A stretch of 64,000 bases of DNA, from the NCBI GenBank assembly GCA_018389105.1, contig JACATO010000334.1, positions 310,001 to 374,000 on the forward strand. Reading direction: 5' to 3'. Origin of the DNA: Nautilus pompilius. Lineage: Eukaryota; Mollusca; Cephalopoda; Nautilida; Nautilidae. Below the pieces are notes generated by a model. The model was given only the letters and a program-made list of their open reading frames with translations, had not been told where the DNA came from and ran no database searches. Positions 36,340 through 49,289 of the stretch are shown in pieces; the stretch's first letter is position 1; every line of letters starts with the position of its first letter. Position numbers and translations under genes: made by a program.

Positions 36340-36575
36340 TGCAACAATTACTTTAACTGCATTATTAAAGATGGCAGTTAAAAACCATAGATATTCATTA
36401 ATCTACTTACTGAGAAGACCGTTACAACTAGGTATATTACATTACAGATGTTCCTAAGTATCACTTTCAAATGAAATATTCAGGATTTGACAATGCCACT
36501 TGACAAGTGTTGCCAATAAATATCATGGAGACAGAACACGAGTAGTCCCATAAAAAAGAAAAGAAAAAAATTCAC

Positions 36576-36720
36576 CTAAGCACAAACTGTAAACTAATTG
36601 TACGAGAATGTGTCGTTGAACAGATTTCCAAGCATACGAACTTTTAAGCCTCCCGAGGAGCAACACAGCGAACATTATTCTCCTGTGGGCTTTAAACTCT
36701 TTACCTTCTGAAGTTGCCAT
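36576..36720 (-). CDS. candidate first coding exon of a minus-strand gene
   Basis: ATG at 36720 stands in an optimal context (AAGATGG). It opens MATSEGKEFKAHRRIMFAVL and continues for 48 codons plus one base to a donor CTTAG/GTGAAT. The segment is richer in CpG and GC than the surroundings. The peptide has an acidic-basic start, a hydrophobic FAVLLLG stretch and an amphipathic WKSVQRHILVQLVYSL helix. I do not recognise the family. An in-frame upstream ATG at 36756 has a poor context. I found no phase-1 partner exon downstream, so this stays a candidate. Confidence 0.42.
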
Positions 36721-37076
36721 CTTATTTATTAATTTTATCCAAAATGTTAACAACAAATGAACAAAAAACAGGAAATGCTTACCACGATCTCTTTAGATGA
36801 AAGTATATGTCTCCCCTTAAGTCTCTTTAGTCAAAGAGTTAAAAGAAACATTTCATTGACTGAACTAACCAATTTAAAAAAAAAACAAAACAAAATAAGA
36901 TGCAATTTAAAATAAATATTTTTTAAAAAACCAACAGAAACTAAAATGAATCTCACACAACTTGTACATTATACTGTCACATTGTTTAGAGCAAGTTTCA
37001 ATGACAGCATTAAGTTGGCAAACTCATAAATAAATATATGACCAAAATTTACATAATTCAGGTACGACAACGTATA

Positions 37077-37569
37077 CAGCTATCCCTCGCCAACTGCAAG
37101 GGTTATGCTCTTGAAAATTCCTGTGGTTGGTGAGACTAAAGGATTTTGGGAAAATGTAGAATACAGAAATAGTAATACCTTTAATATTTACATTTACTAT
37201 TAAAAATATAGTGAACAAAAATACTTTTATTTACCTTTAACACCATGATGATTGAGATAGGATATGATGGTTGATGACGATGCACAAAACATTAATTTCT
37301 TTTGTCGTCATATAATCGCCATTACCAAAACAGATTTTCATCACCAGATTTCATTGCATTTGGTAAATTACCAAATGGCAACCCTGGTGTTGGCTTGGGT
37401 ATGCGTGCACTTGAAGTGCCACTACATTAGTGGCAGAAGCTGGAACAGCATGCATAAACCATGGATATGCAAAACTGACCACCACAGTTGGTAAATTGGT
37501 ACTTATATAAATTTTGCATGGATACTTGAAACCGCGGTTAGCAAACTTTTTGTTGGTGAAGGAAGACTG
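37077..37569. mobile_element. pogo/Tigger-type miniature element (MITE)
   Basis: The left end CAGCTATCCCTCGCCAACTG pairs imperfectly with the complement of the right end (CAGTCTTCCTTCACCAACAA), with TA at both borders (37075-37076 and 37570-37571). CAGT-x-x-TCCCTCG-type termini are typical of pogo/Tigger elements. The 493-bp interior has no transposase block, so it would depend on a transposase supplied elsewhere. Confidence 0.6.
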
Positions 37570-37799
37570 TAGATATAATACATTTAGGTGAGCAGATTGC
37601 CAGTGCACACCATCCGCATGCAAAATCTACACTATTTCTCCATTTACCTGATGTCATGTTATAAGTTGTTCAATGTGTGGCCAGAATCACAGACAGATTG
37701 CAAAGATCTCAACATTTCTTATGGATCTGACCAATATTGTGTAAAATTCTCCAAGGAAAATTTCCCTGCTGTGGCAAAGTGACCTGTATACTTTCAACA

Positions 37800-38330
37800 G
37801 TGATGCAACATCATGTTATTACTTGCCATGTGTGCATCATTTCCACCAACTTGGCTACAAAGTGTGTGTAGCATGTAAAAAAAATTTTTTTTTAATGTTC
37901 TGTCCAATTGAAATAAAAAATATTTCAAAAGATCCAGTCAAATGATGTCTGGAAAAACCTTTAGCTGTTGGCATAACACTCTTATTCTTCTCCAATGAGT
38001 CAAGATTTCAGCAATTAATTTAGCCACACCTGGGTTTAGAGAAGACCTAACGAAGACTTTTAATCCCAATGTCTGAGACCATGGACAACTAAGATGGGAC
38101 TATAATCTGGCATGGTAGATAAACAATTGCTATTTGTCAAAAAAATGTCATAATTCTTCCAGGTATATTGCCATTTTAAAGATACATCCCCTATCATTTT
38201 ACCCAAAAGGCATTCTGAGATTTGATGACCCTATCTTTCAAGAGGATGGTGCTAATTTCCACACCTTGTGTGTGACAAGTCTGGAAAAAAAAAATTAAGG
38301 CATTCAAATTTAACTTTGTCCCTAGCTATG
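37800..38330 (+). pseudogene. Tc1-like transposase relic
   Basis: Decayed plus-strand frames keep the family order: FSNESRFQQLI near 38000 (FSDES block, catalytic Asp read as Asn), RRPNEDFNP near 38040-38067, a DYNLAW block where the family has VMVWG, and FQEDGANFHTLCVTSL near 38240-38285 (second catalytic Asp block). Stops and frame changes are frequent and the termini were not found. Confidence 0.62.
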
Positions 38331-39079
38331 TGAAAGGCCTGATATAAATTCAATTTATTACCTGTAGGAGCAGCTAGATCAAACATCCTGTCAATATGAT
38401 GGAATAAAACAAATATAGAAAACTTGGTACAAATTGTGATAAAAAATTTTGCTGATTCAATGCCAAACAAGGTAAAGGCTCTTCATACTACAAAAGGTGA
38501 GTCAGCCAAATATTAACAATGAATTTCACTCTATTTCTTGTCGTCTTTGCTGTTTTCCATGATAAACTAATATACTATAATAAAAATAGGCAGCCAAATT
38601 ACTATGGCAGAGGACTGTACAAGTTGATTACTAACCATCCATGGCTTTTAATTGCTATCTCTCCTACAGACAATAATTTATCAACTATAAATAAAAAATT
38701 AAGCAAAAAAAAAGATTTTAAAGAGGAGTTTTGATTTGGTGAGGAAATTGTTTTTAACAATTTACTTTAAGTCCTTCTTACCCTCTTATTACATTGAAAA
38801 TTTAGGTAGGCTGACCAGGAAAATTTGCATGCATTTCCAGTGCCTAGGACAAAAGAAAATTATTAAATTCCTCGATCGTAATTATAAGGTAAATTTATTC
38901 AATAAAGAGCTTTTTTATGCATGGTAAAAATAAAAAAAAATGGTTTTGATCATAAACTCAAAAATATAAACTTGGTAAATGCATATAATCAAACAAGCAA
39001 AAAATCACCGATTCAACAATAAAATGAAAAAAAAATCAATCATAATTGTGTCTAGGATTAAGGAAAAAAGCTACCAATA

Positions 39080-40250
39080 TTATATTACATGGCACAAAAC
39101 TGGCTGAATGTAAAGCCATGTTGTTTGTAGATGTGCTTTCTGCATCTCATACAGGTGATGATTGTCTTGTCGCCATTGCCAAATGGTGCCCAGTTTTCCC
39201 TTTCCCTGAATATTCAGTCTCAGAGCAATTTCTGCAGATCCCCAAGCAGCCAAGATCTGGTTTTGATGAAAGTCGACTATGGCTTCTCCCAGCATCTCCA
39301 GAATAAATGTCAGCGTCAACAAAGTTTGTTGGAATTCCACTCTGAATGCATCAATAGCCAGCAGGTGGTCCTTTGTTGACAGTTGGAGCCTGCCAATAGT
39401 TTGTAGAGATAATTCACATTTCACTTTTGTGGGTTGTAATGAAGAATGATGTGAGGAGGCTTCTTCTCATTTCCTCTATTTACTGTTGCATCTTTGATCA
39501 GTAGGAAATTAAGGTGGTTGTCAGCATAAAAGCAAATATTAATGAACGAACTGGGCAATCTTTCATTTATACATCAGGTGGAAGCACCAGCTTATTTCTT
39601 CTTATCAAACCCAGCACTGAGAATTTTGGCCCCAAGCCGATATGATGTAAAAAATTATCTAATGTGATGGTAGAGCCTCATAAACCCTGGGAAATATCCA
39701 GTACCACACACACACAGCCCCCTCCCCTGATTATGTTCCAAGGCTCCACCAGTTTCCTAGTGTATACCTGTATGTTCCAGGCATAACCAAATTTATCATC
39801 ACAGGCCACCTACAACTTAAAACTATACCATATTGCCTAAAGGGACAGCATCCCCTAAAGGGCACCAAACATTCATCAATGGTAACATTTTACCTCTGGC
39901 TATACAGCTGAGGGAAAATCTCAACCTTTTACCCTGGCCTCATAATCATCAAATCAGTCAGGCAATCTCATGGAATGCTTGAAGACATATGGTGGCAAAG
40001 AAAAATAGTTCAGCATTCCAAAGGATAGCAGTTATTCTCTGTTGGACCTGTAAATGCCTATCAAGAAACGTAATCCAAAATAAGTCTGCATGTACATGTA
40101 GTCAATGCCATTCCATTTTTTGCTGAAAACCCACCTGCCTTCCAATTTGGTCATATTTCCAGAATGACATTAGTGACTGCCAATGGCATGAAGAGATCAA
40201 ATGACAATTTTAGGTCATGTACATGTATTAGATATTATAGTGTATTGAGT
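39080..40250 (-). pseudogene. piggyBac-like transposase relic
   Basis: On the minus strand FDLFMPLAVTNVILEI lies near 40.22-40.17 kb. NVTIDECLVPFRGCCPFRQY lies near 39.89-39.83 kb, a close match to the piggyBac TIDEQL-x-x-FRGR-CPFR block, with the first catalytic Asp kept. ITLDNFLHHIGLG near 39.67-39.63 kb keeps the second Asp. IILHYNPQK near 39.45-39.43 kb then leads to VNYLYKLL, where the family's third Asp (VDTLDQ) is replaced by Asn. DHLLAIDAFRVEF and LTLTFILEM follow. Stops and frameshifts break the gene throughout. TTAA-flanked termini were not identified. The frames at 39046-39379 on the plus strand are antisense shadows. Confidence 0.85.
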
Positions 40251-42084
40251 ACGCTCTGAAACCATTTGAATATTTGCATTGGACTACCTGCCTTGATTCG
40301 ATTGTGGAGATGCTTCCAACTGTTTTTTTTCATCGCTAGATCTCAAGATTTCATTTCCCCCTCAGGTAGACACGTTATTCAAATCCTCAAACTCTAGAGA
40401 AGATGAAATGCATGAGTTGGGATCATCATAGTATCATCAATTTCTGAAACTTCCTCTTTGGCATCAATCTCTCTTTGTTTTTCCCCTCTCTGCTAAAATT
40501 TGGAAACTGCCTGCAACTATTCATATTTTACCTCAAACCCAGAGAGATACTGCAATATTAATATCAAGAAAAATATGACACCGATAAGATTGAACAGCTA
40601 GAAATAAAAACATAAACGGTCAGTGACTCAAAACATGACGTGTGCACAAAATGTCATGAAAAAGGAAATAATGATTCATATTTTTTACTGATATTTTTAT
40701 TGCCCAAAAACAAGAAAAATCATTAAAAAACTGAGAGTAAAAACAAATTTTAACAGAGTTTGTACACTGCTCAAAACTGCTTTTGGGTCATATAGATCTG
40801 AAACATAAAATGAAGGTTAACCAAAAACATAAGTAGATTTTAGCATTCATTCTGTTCTTTATTTCTCAGATTTTATTTTAAATTCCATTGTTTTAATCTT
40901 TAAATTCATTTATGGTTTATTGATAGTCAAACAATTGGTAATAGCAGTTCAAAATTATTAAGTGAAGCAAATATTGTTTGACACATCCATGAAGTGAGCA
41001 TGTGTTTTATTGTTGGGTCAGATAGATAACTTCTCAGGATTGGATGATTTAAAAAGAAACTTTCACCTTGCCCCTGATGACTGCTTTGACATTCACTGCA
41101 ATCATACAAAGCACATTTAGTTGCGAGACCACAGATGCAAACATTTGTGCATAATACAAACACCAGAAATCAGCATGATGTAATTCCATAGTCCATGGAA
41201 TATGCTGCTGTGGCAGGGCTAAGAACTAAAGATTAACCCTTTTTGTATTACCATATTATATATTTAAAAGGAAAGAGAAAGTTAACTTTGTTTAGTTTTT
41301 TCATGTGTAGCATGTGACTGCTCAAGATTAATTACATGTCTATGATTCACACAGCTTATTTTTCATTGGTCCTTAGGGAAATGGTAAAAAGATACTTCAG
41401 ATCTCTTTCTCCTGACTACTATGGCAACTGTATACAGGATACTTGATTGCCATTTGTAGTATATGGCATCATTTAAAAATAAAGAGAGGCAAAACTTTGA
41501 TTACTAGAGTGCGCTTTGCTGCCATAAATGTCAGCATGGTTTAGCAACCCGGTGATCAATACCATCAGATGGTGAAAACTCACCAGATGGAGAGCCTGAG
41601 AGTGAGACCAAACTGTATCAGCTAAAGCTCCAATGCACATATAGCCAACTTCATGAATTCAGGAAGCAGAAGACAACAAAAAATTGTTTTGAAAAAATAG
41701 AAATTAAATGTTGATTGACAAATAAACACATACATATAAACAATTATTAAACTATCTGCCATCATATCAGGGATACTGAGGATAGAAACAGTCTGAAAAT
41801 ATACTTTAAATTTGTAAGTAGTAAATATTCTAACAATTTAATATTTAGATAAAACTAAAAGATCAAAATCTTCACATAACCAAAGTGGAAGCAGATGCGC
41901 CTGCCCACTGTCAATTTTAACCCAGGACTTAGCCTAGTTTCTGGATAACAAGAGGATTAAGTGGGCACTAACTAGACACCTTAACCATACCCACTCAGCA
42001 ACCAATAACTGAGCCACCAAAGCACTTGTGTTGATGTGCAAAATAGGTATCACAAGGAAGAGCTCCACTAAAACCTTTTGTGTT
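40251..42084. other. AT-rich stretch, no gene seen
   Basis: It includes decayed sequence that may be the N-terminal part of the piggyBac gene (to about 40.5 kb). Nothing else is recognised. Confidence 0.4.
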
Positions 42085-42200
42085 TAGATGGTGGGGGGAG
42101 AACCTACAAAGCCAGCTGGTGAAGAAAAGTGAGAAGCTGAAAGAGAGCTGGTACCTGCAGGGATTACAACATGGCCCTCAACCTCAGCAGAAAAAAATCT
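42085..42200 (-). repeat. partial SINE, minus orientation
   Basis: On the minus strand GTTGTAATCCCTGCAGG is a weak B-box region. It is followed by TTCACCAGCTGGCTTTGTAG and TTCTCCCCCCACC, which parallels the body of the SINE at 32985-33190 (TTTACCAGCTTGTTATATGG, then TTTTCTCCCACA). The head appears truncated. Confidence 0.4.
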
Positions 42201-42839
42201 TTTTTAAAAAATGTCAAAATTTTTTGTAAAAAAAACAAACAAAAACCTGGTAAAGTTGTGTGCCGTGAATTAATTTAGCAACCTCCTAGTGAACAAATGT
42301 AAGAATATAATTGAGGTAAAAGGCATAAGGCAGCATCAGCTGCAGGCAGAAATACAAGAAAATCAGATTATCTTTAGATTGGTTAATGGCCATTTAACAT
42401 TAAATTGGTTTACATCATCTTGGCTTCTGAGTATGTCAGCCTGGCAGAGTGCATGCAGTTTTGGACATGCATGGAATGAAGGGCACTCAATCGTTTCTCT
42501 AGGGAATTCAGATGATAACTGTAATTCTTTCGTGATAGAAAAATAATTATACTTGGCATTTGTTTCTCGCTTCAGTTTGAAATTTCAAATTTTTTTTCCA
42601 CTTCCGCAAGAAAAGTAATTACCAAATATGTTCCGAGGTTTACCATTTCCAAAAGCTATACTTTAGTGATTAAAATGAAACAAGCAGCCATCATGAAAAA
42701 TCTATGGTTCACAGAGAAGACAAATATCAAAGTTGATTAATATTATTATCTACATTTGCTGGTAATTTATTTTATTCATTTATAATTCTATTGATAAACA
42801 AATGGGTTTTTTTTTAAAAATACTTTAATATCAAGCTGT

Positions 42840-43260
42840 GCTGACATCTTTTTTTTCTCTCTGTGTGTGGTGCATGTGTGCGGGTGCAGGTGTAAAGTTC
42901 GTGTATGCGTGTTTATCTCTGAGGAGAAGGGAGTGGAGTAGGCCGAAGCCATGTGTGGAGCAAGCTCCTGGTGTAGGCCTAAAAGGCCGTGTTGAGGAAT
43001 TGAAGCACCTCATGTAACTGGCCACCGAAGCGACCAGTGTGAGGGCCACGTGAGCAACCAATGTAGGGTGAAGCTGAAGCTTCTAGTTGGGAATGATCGC
43101 TTCCCCAGCCAAAAAAACCTATCTTGGGAAAAATGGCCTCGGCACATCAAGTCTGAAATTCGGTCTCAAAGTGCCTAACCTATCCAGCCAGACAGGCAGG
43201 CAAAGGGCAAAAAGCCTCCCTCACCCCCACTCTTTTTGGGCAGGGGACTTTCCGTCTGTC
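42840..43260. other. GC- and CpG-richer island, nature unknown
   Basis: A 420-bp block stands out by composition. It starts with a CT/GT-rich run and contains short internal near-repeats (CTGGCCACC, GAGGGCCAC, GAAGCGACC). The plus frame 43087-43419 begins here but loses its composition bias after 43260. It could be a dispersed repeat, a decayed exon or a regulatory element. No family was recognised. Confidence 0.3.
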
Positions 43261-43419
43261 AGAACTACAAAACAGAGTACATTGAGTCCAAATAAGGTCA
43301 GTCAGCAAACATATGCTAAACAGTTAAATGTCAAAATCTTAAGCCAACTCATTATTCCAATGCTTAGAGAAAAAATAATGGATAAAAATTATTTAGAAAC
43401 TAAGCCAGTTAATAATTAG

Positions 43420-46400
43420 CACTAATGGAATTTGTGTTACTTTAGATCAGACCCACTTCAAATCGAGAACACCACTATCCAACACCTTCTGCACAGGTGT
43501 TGCAAGTTAACATTTAGAATTTTGATGCAGGTCTAAACTCTTTTCCAAAGAGTCATGACCAAAACAGGAGGAAAGTTCAGTTATGATGCTTTTGATTTTC
43601 ATCTCAAAACAGGTTAACTACTTTGCCACACTAAATCAACTAAAGTCAATCTAAATGTTGCTCTTTCTTCCTGCCACCTGCCTTGTTTTCATAATTCTCC
43701 TTAAACAGTTACCAGATCTCCAAAATCATGGGTATACTTAGTGTTCTTACTACTTTAACTCGCTCTTACAGCCTTTTCAGAATTGAAACGGAACTCTTCT
43801 TTATTTCTTTTAAAAATGTTATTGCCAACAACTGACATCCTATTGAGGTCAGAGTATCTAGCACAAATGGTGCAGGTTTTTATTGTATATGATACATGAG
43901 AAAAAACAACAAAGAAACCCACAATCACAATAAAACCTTTTATTTATTCAGGCATATAATTTTATTTTCAACATTCAACTTTTTAATTACTGTTATTATT
44001 TAAAGCTGTTTTAAAAATGTCCGCAAGTAAACGCAGATTTCCAGCATGATTTACATCTTTAAACAAACATCTTTCAAAAGAAATAACCTTGAAACAAATT
44101 TCAATGAAAACAGGAAACAAAATAATGATACTTTTTTAAAAATACATAAACAGTCTTAATTTAAGTTTGTTTTTTTTTACAAATTCTTTTAATGATATCT
44201 AGAAACAAACGTATTAAAGTATAGATCATCTGAAAGTTAGACAAGGATTGAAGCAGCAGCCACGATATGACAAATAGGTTGGAATTTAGAGAAACTGGTC
44301 CAAACTTTCAAAAACCTGGATACCTATCTAACATGGTCACACATGCCATTTCTTTTCTGTTTGACAAGGTTTAGTTACCTCTTCCTCTTTTTTACCTCAA
44401 CAGAATGTCAACAACTGATGTTGAAAGGAAGAACTGAAAGGGGTACCAGAGTTTATACACTGAGTTTGCACAGTGTATCCTGATAAGCCAGTTGTATAAC
44501 AAAAGTGGAGCTATGAAAACTCAGCAGGAGATGGGAGATAGATAGAAAGAGTCTCTACTATGTAACTTGATAAGCGTGGGAACACAGCCTGCTGCTTATG
44601 TACAGCTGACACAGTTTACCTCCTCCCCCTCCTCACAGATGCCTGCCTTTCCTTCCCCCTCCAAAAAAAAAAAAAGAAAAACATAATCGGATGAGTCAGC
44701 AGACTGGAGTAGAAGCCAGACTATGTTGATTATCACTGCTATTAAAGGTGTTAGAACTATTCCACTACATGGGGGACACTGTTTGTGGGCTATGGTCAGC
44801 CACCTTAACAGACAAAAATGAAAAGACAAGACATAAGCAGCAACCATCTTACTTCCTTCCTTGGCCACTACCCAACACAAAGAAATACAACCCTGCCTCC
44901 AGCCTCCTCTTCTGAAATATCAGACTAATCGTTAATGGCTGCTTTAACTAAACGAGCCCCCCCCCTTCCAACTTACCTGATAATTGTTGCCAGGAAAATT
45001 AGACAAGATACAGGGATGATCATCACCCAGTGGTGACTAGATCTTTCAGTAACTCTTCTTCACTCTTTCTTTTTGTCCCAACTATTTCTACCTTACAATA
45101 ATAATAATAAAAACTTCCAAAATTTGCATAAACATTATAAACTATGCAATCATTTAAATTAGAAATTAGTTTTTCAGAATACTGAAACAGAGCAGATAAA
45201 CTGAAGTCTGTGATGTGATCTTATCTCTCTAACTGACAATTGTGTTTTAAATAATTATTTTGATATGATGTTTTCACTAATAAAAGATGATTCAGCAGAT
45301 AAAATCAGTTTGCTGTAATTATTCTTAAAAGCAGACAAACTAATTACCAATCCTCTTTTCTTTAATTAATGATCATGGGTGCTGTCATATACGTTTTGAC
45401 AACACACTTGCCATGGGGGTTACTTCTGCCATCCATCTATGGCCCTGCTTAGAAAAAAAAATTCTCAAGATTTTTTTTGTTTTTTTAAATGTTTTCTTTA
45501 ACCCTTTGTGGAGTAATCCTCTATTTAAAAAAAAACTATAGAATTGTTCTGTCAGGATTGATACCAACCTACACCCTTTAAAATACACAAGGGTGTACTC
45601 CTCAAAGGAGTTGATCATTGTGAAGCCTCCTTCCCACTTCAACTAGCTCTTTGTTGATTTTATTTTGGGTACCTTTTTGGGTGGAGTGGGGAAGAAGGAT
45701 AAGTTTCCACTAGCCAATGTATCTGGTACAGCTGTAAGGCCTCTTCTTTCAATTAATTTTTTGCTAATGCTGTTACTGAAACACAGCACAAATGTCAGAT
45801 TATTTGCACCATCCATCATCAATTAGAGCCCTATTAAACTGTCTACATATAAACAACACGGTGACATGGTGACAATACTGGACAGGATTAATTGCTACCC
45901 TGACAATACAGTAGTCTAAATAAGTATATTAACCCCCTCCCTGCCAAGCACTTCCAACCAGGTTATTATGAAGAGTGTCCCCCAAAGTAACGAACCACAC
46001 TCCCTAATATTGGTACACAGGGGATAGCTCAGTAGTCACTGACTGTAAGTGAAGTCTCCCATGCATAGCGTGTTGAAGCAACCCTCTTAAAAATGTACAA
46101 ATGCAACTGCATTGAGGTGTATGGTCCAAATACTGTCAGTTTTCTCAATGGGGTTCAGTGAAACATGGACAGGAGATATATGTCACCAAAGATGGGGTTT
46201 ATGTAAGAAGAAAGAAACACTATTCAGGTGGTGTTTTTTGTTTTGTTTTTTTGTATAAGACGACAATGAAACAATATAAAAATAAAGAAAAAAAAAACCC
46301 AACAAAACCTGAAAGGATATCTTTAAGAAAAATATCAAGAAAATTGTAAATGGACAGAATAAGCCACCTGGGGAGGTGGTTAATCATGTGAATCAGTTTT

Positions 46401-48093
46401 AAACGAAAGGCTGCTGTTCACAAGCATAAGCCAAGGTGCCTTCCTGCCTCTTTTGCAGTAAATAAAACTACAAAATATGACAATCTTTTTATTTATATTC
46501 TAGCAAAGAAAATTTTAGAAACAAACAAACAAAAGAAAACCAACTTCTGCCCCCCCCTAGCTATAGCTATTTGTTGAACTGTTCTGGAGAGTTGGTGTTA
46601 TTGAGTCATAACAGATTTGTTCTACAATGATTCCCAGAGCGTTTCCTGGGTTCTTCTAAAAAAAAAAAAAAATAATAAAAAATAAATAGCAATAAACATT
46701 TCCACGTAACTCGTGGTTGGTAGATTAATTGAAAAGGAAGGATCTGTTTTTCTCATAGAGCTGCAAAAGCGATTATGAAATCAAGGCACATATTTAGTTC
46801 AGTTTTCTTCTTAATATTTAAGATCAAAATTAAACTACTGAACAAGGATTTAATAGTTGAGTGACCATTAATACAACTGTTTTCATTTAATGTTGTAAAT
46901 TACAAACAGAGAGAAAGTCCTTTAATTAACAGCACAGACTATAATGATAATAATAATACACCAGTGAGTGCTTTAAAAACTCACCACTACACACCATTAT
47001 TTTAGTAACTATAAGAAAATGACAAAACACTTGGTTCAGGAAAAAAAGTGTGCTATCTTTGAAGTTATTCAAAGTTGTTAGAAAACAGCAGAAGTTCAAA
47101 AGGGAATGGTATGCAAATTCCATGAAGAGCATCTTAAGAGATAAATAATCCTCTTGAGTTTCAAGACTAAAAGTGTTGTTAATTTGATTTGTTTGGTTTG
47201 AACAAGGACCATTCATATCAAGGAAAATGATAACTGCTTTTGTGTAAAGCCCAAGCTAGTCAATCTGAAATGTATCAGCAAAACTATCGCTGGCTCAGAC
47301 AGGTCTTTCATATTTTGCATGACAGGAAGTTAGAAATGTTTCCTCTGGCAATGGTGCAAGGCCACCTTGAGTGAAGACAATTATAATCATCGAGAGGAAT
47401 TCTGTGAAATTTAGCTTGCTAAAATTGCCATAGTCCCCACATTACAGAACATAATTTTGCAAAGTGACTAAAGATAAAATTGCATCATGTGAAATCATGA
47501 TAATCATGTTGTACAAGAGACATCAATGAACTGCCCTGGTGACAAAGTTTGGGCAGCATCACTGACCTGATTTTCTTTGAGGACAGGATCACAGGTGAGC
47601 CATACCAGCTGACACTGCAGGATACTAAGTACTCTGAAATTCAATAAGCAGATAATCTAGATTCAGGATAGATGAAGCACCATACAATACCACAATGTCT
47701 GGATAAACAATTTCTTGAGTGATGGTTGGGCAGATGCAGTTTTTGTCAAGAAGCCTCTGAGATCTTGTGGTTTATGAAATCTAAACATTTCCTTGTTGAG
47801 CACCACAACAGAGTGTAAACTAAGAAATCAAGCACCATTACTAAACTAAATGGAAAAAAAAAAAAAAAACTATGCAAAAAGAGTGTCATTCTTTACCTGT
47901 AGGCACACCTGGAAAAAAATGGTGAACAACTTGTTTGATTGTCCTATGCCTCTTCATAATGTGACAGATGTTTTTTTCTGTGTGATGCCAAATAAGCGTA
48001 AATAAAAATAATAAAATCAACTTCCTGGGTTATCTTATTACTGACATACAAGCATTTCTGTCTGGTTAATTATGGAACATCTGGTATCATATA
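43420..48093. other. AT-rich stretch with one candidate exon
   Basis: Apart from the candidate at 44977-45042, homopolymer runs and a few decayed repeats, I see no gene or element. Confidence 0.4.
44977..45042 (-). CDS. candidate exon coding a membrane-spanning segment
   Basis: A perfect donor consensus (ATTATCAG/GTAAGT) ends a frame that reads SSHHWVMIIPVSCLIFLATI then I and a split Arg codon, which fits one transmembrane helix. The acceptor (ACTGAAAG) lacks a pyrimidine tract and the frame is short, so this may be chance. Confidence 0.27.
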
Positions 48094-49289
48094 CATTATT
48101 GGAAATAAGTATGGAAACAGAAAAAACTGGGTATACAATACAAACACATGATAAAACTTATGCATAAAAATGAAATGATCCATAGTACAGTCAGGTGTTG
48201 ATATAGTAAACTGTGATTAACTATCATGCTAGCAATTGGAGAGTTCCACACCACACCTGCAAGAGAATTATAAAAATACAAGCAGTGATATCATTGTAGT
48301 GTGATAAGTACTATGGATCCTGGGAAGAAAATATCACGAGACAAGTGTACAGAAATCAAAGTCTGTCTAGGAAAAGTTACTCAATGCAGCAGATTGCAGA
48401 CTCTTCATTTTTTTTTTTAAAAAGCTATATCAAACTCTGAGGAGGACACAAAACTGGTACTGATGACAATCGATGTGGTCACAGAAAAAAGCCCAAACTC
48501 TCCAAAAGTTGTGTTGTATATCTCAGGACAAGCCAGTAGAGATCCTGGAAGTATGTGTTAATGCTTTTTCAAGAAAAGATAGATACACTTTAATGAAAAG
48601 TGGCCTCAATGGAACACAGTTTCCAAAAAACCTTTGCTCAAAAGCAGCAACAACCAAACTACAAGATTAAAATAGACAGCAGAAATTAAACAGTGAGACA
48701 GATAACCAAATATGGAAGATATTCTTTACACATGAGTCCAGTTGGAACTGTTTGACAATAATCAATGATAGTTGGGTGAGTGGTAAATAGCTATAGTTAA
48801 CTATAAGGGTGGGTCAATAATACAACTGAGAGTCTGCTTACCAGCCAAGTGTCAGGGATTTGCATGCTTAGTATGCAATGGTTTCTTTCAATAATCATCA
48901 ACTGATAGTGTACTGACTGCTAACAGGTACAACCATCAATGCCATTCCCTCAGCAAGACATCTCATTGGGCAAGGATTCGTCTTTTAACATCAGAATGAC
49001 TCAAAGTATACAGCCAGTGTGGTGAAAAGCTGTCTTGAATCTAAAGAGGCTGAGGAAACATCATTGAGGCTATATGGGGTTATATGGCTACTGAGAAAGT
49101 CAAACAAAAACCAAACACCTTGGATGAATTGTGGAAGGTGCTTCAGGGTTTGGAACATCATTCCACAGTCCTACACTAATAACATGCATGAAGACAAGTG
49201 TCATGCTCTATATAACAAGGGCTCAAATATTACATACTAATGTATTATACAATGTATTCTTTATTTTTTGCATATTTTTTGTAATAATG
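48094..49289 (+). mobile_element. Tc1-like element, decayed; borders tentative
   Basis: The left end CATTATTGGAAATAAG after TA (48092-48093) pairs over about ten bases with the complement of the right end (CATTATTACAAA) before TA at 49290-49291. The borders fit the position of the transposase relic inside, but the repeat match is short. Confidence 0.5.
48313..49240 (+). pseudogene. Tc1-like transposase relic
   Basis: ATG at 48313 opens MDPGKKISRDKCTEIKVCLG, a Tc1-type N-terminus. RKKPKLSKS follows near 48487. Near 48716-48756 the first catalytic block reads WKIFFTHESSWNCL, where Asp of the FTDES motif has become His. The second block lies near 48970-49040 (HLIGQGFVF, then NDSKYTASVVKSCLESKEAE). 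The C-terminus closes with a block ending KGSNITY at 49240, a familiar Tc1 ending. The last part is one open frame of 73 codons; before it the frame shifts several times. The catalytic triad is not intact. Confidence 0.78.

Noticed and set aside
43087-43419. 110-codon plus-strand ORF
   Set aside because: It starts in a GC-rich block and continues into AT-rich DNA without coding character.
44596-44880. 94-codon minus-strand ORF with hydrophobic stretches
   Set aside because: Part of its hydrophobicity comes from a reversed poly-A run (poly-Phe). No splice borders or family match.
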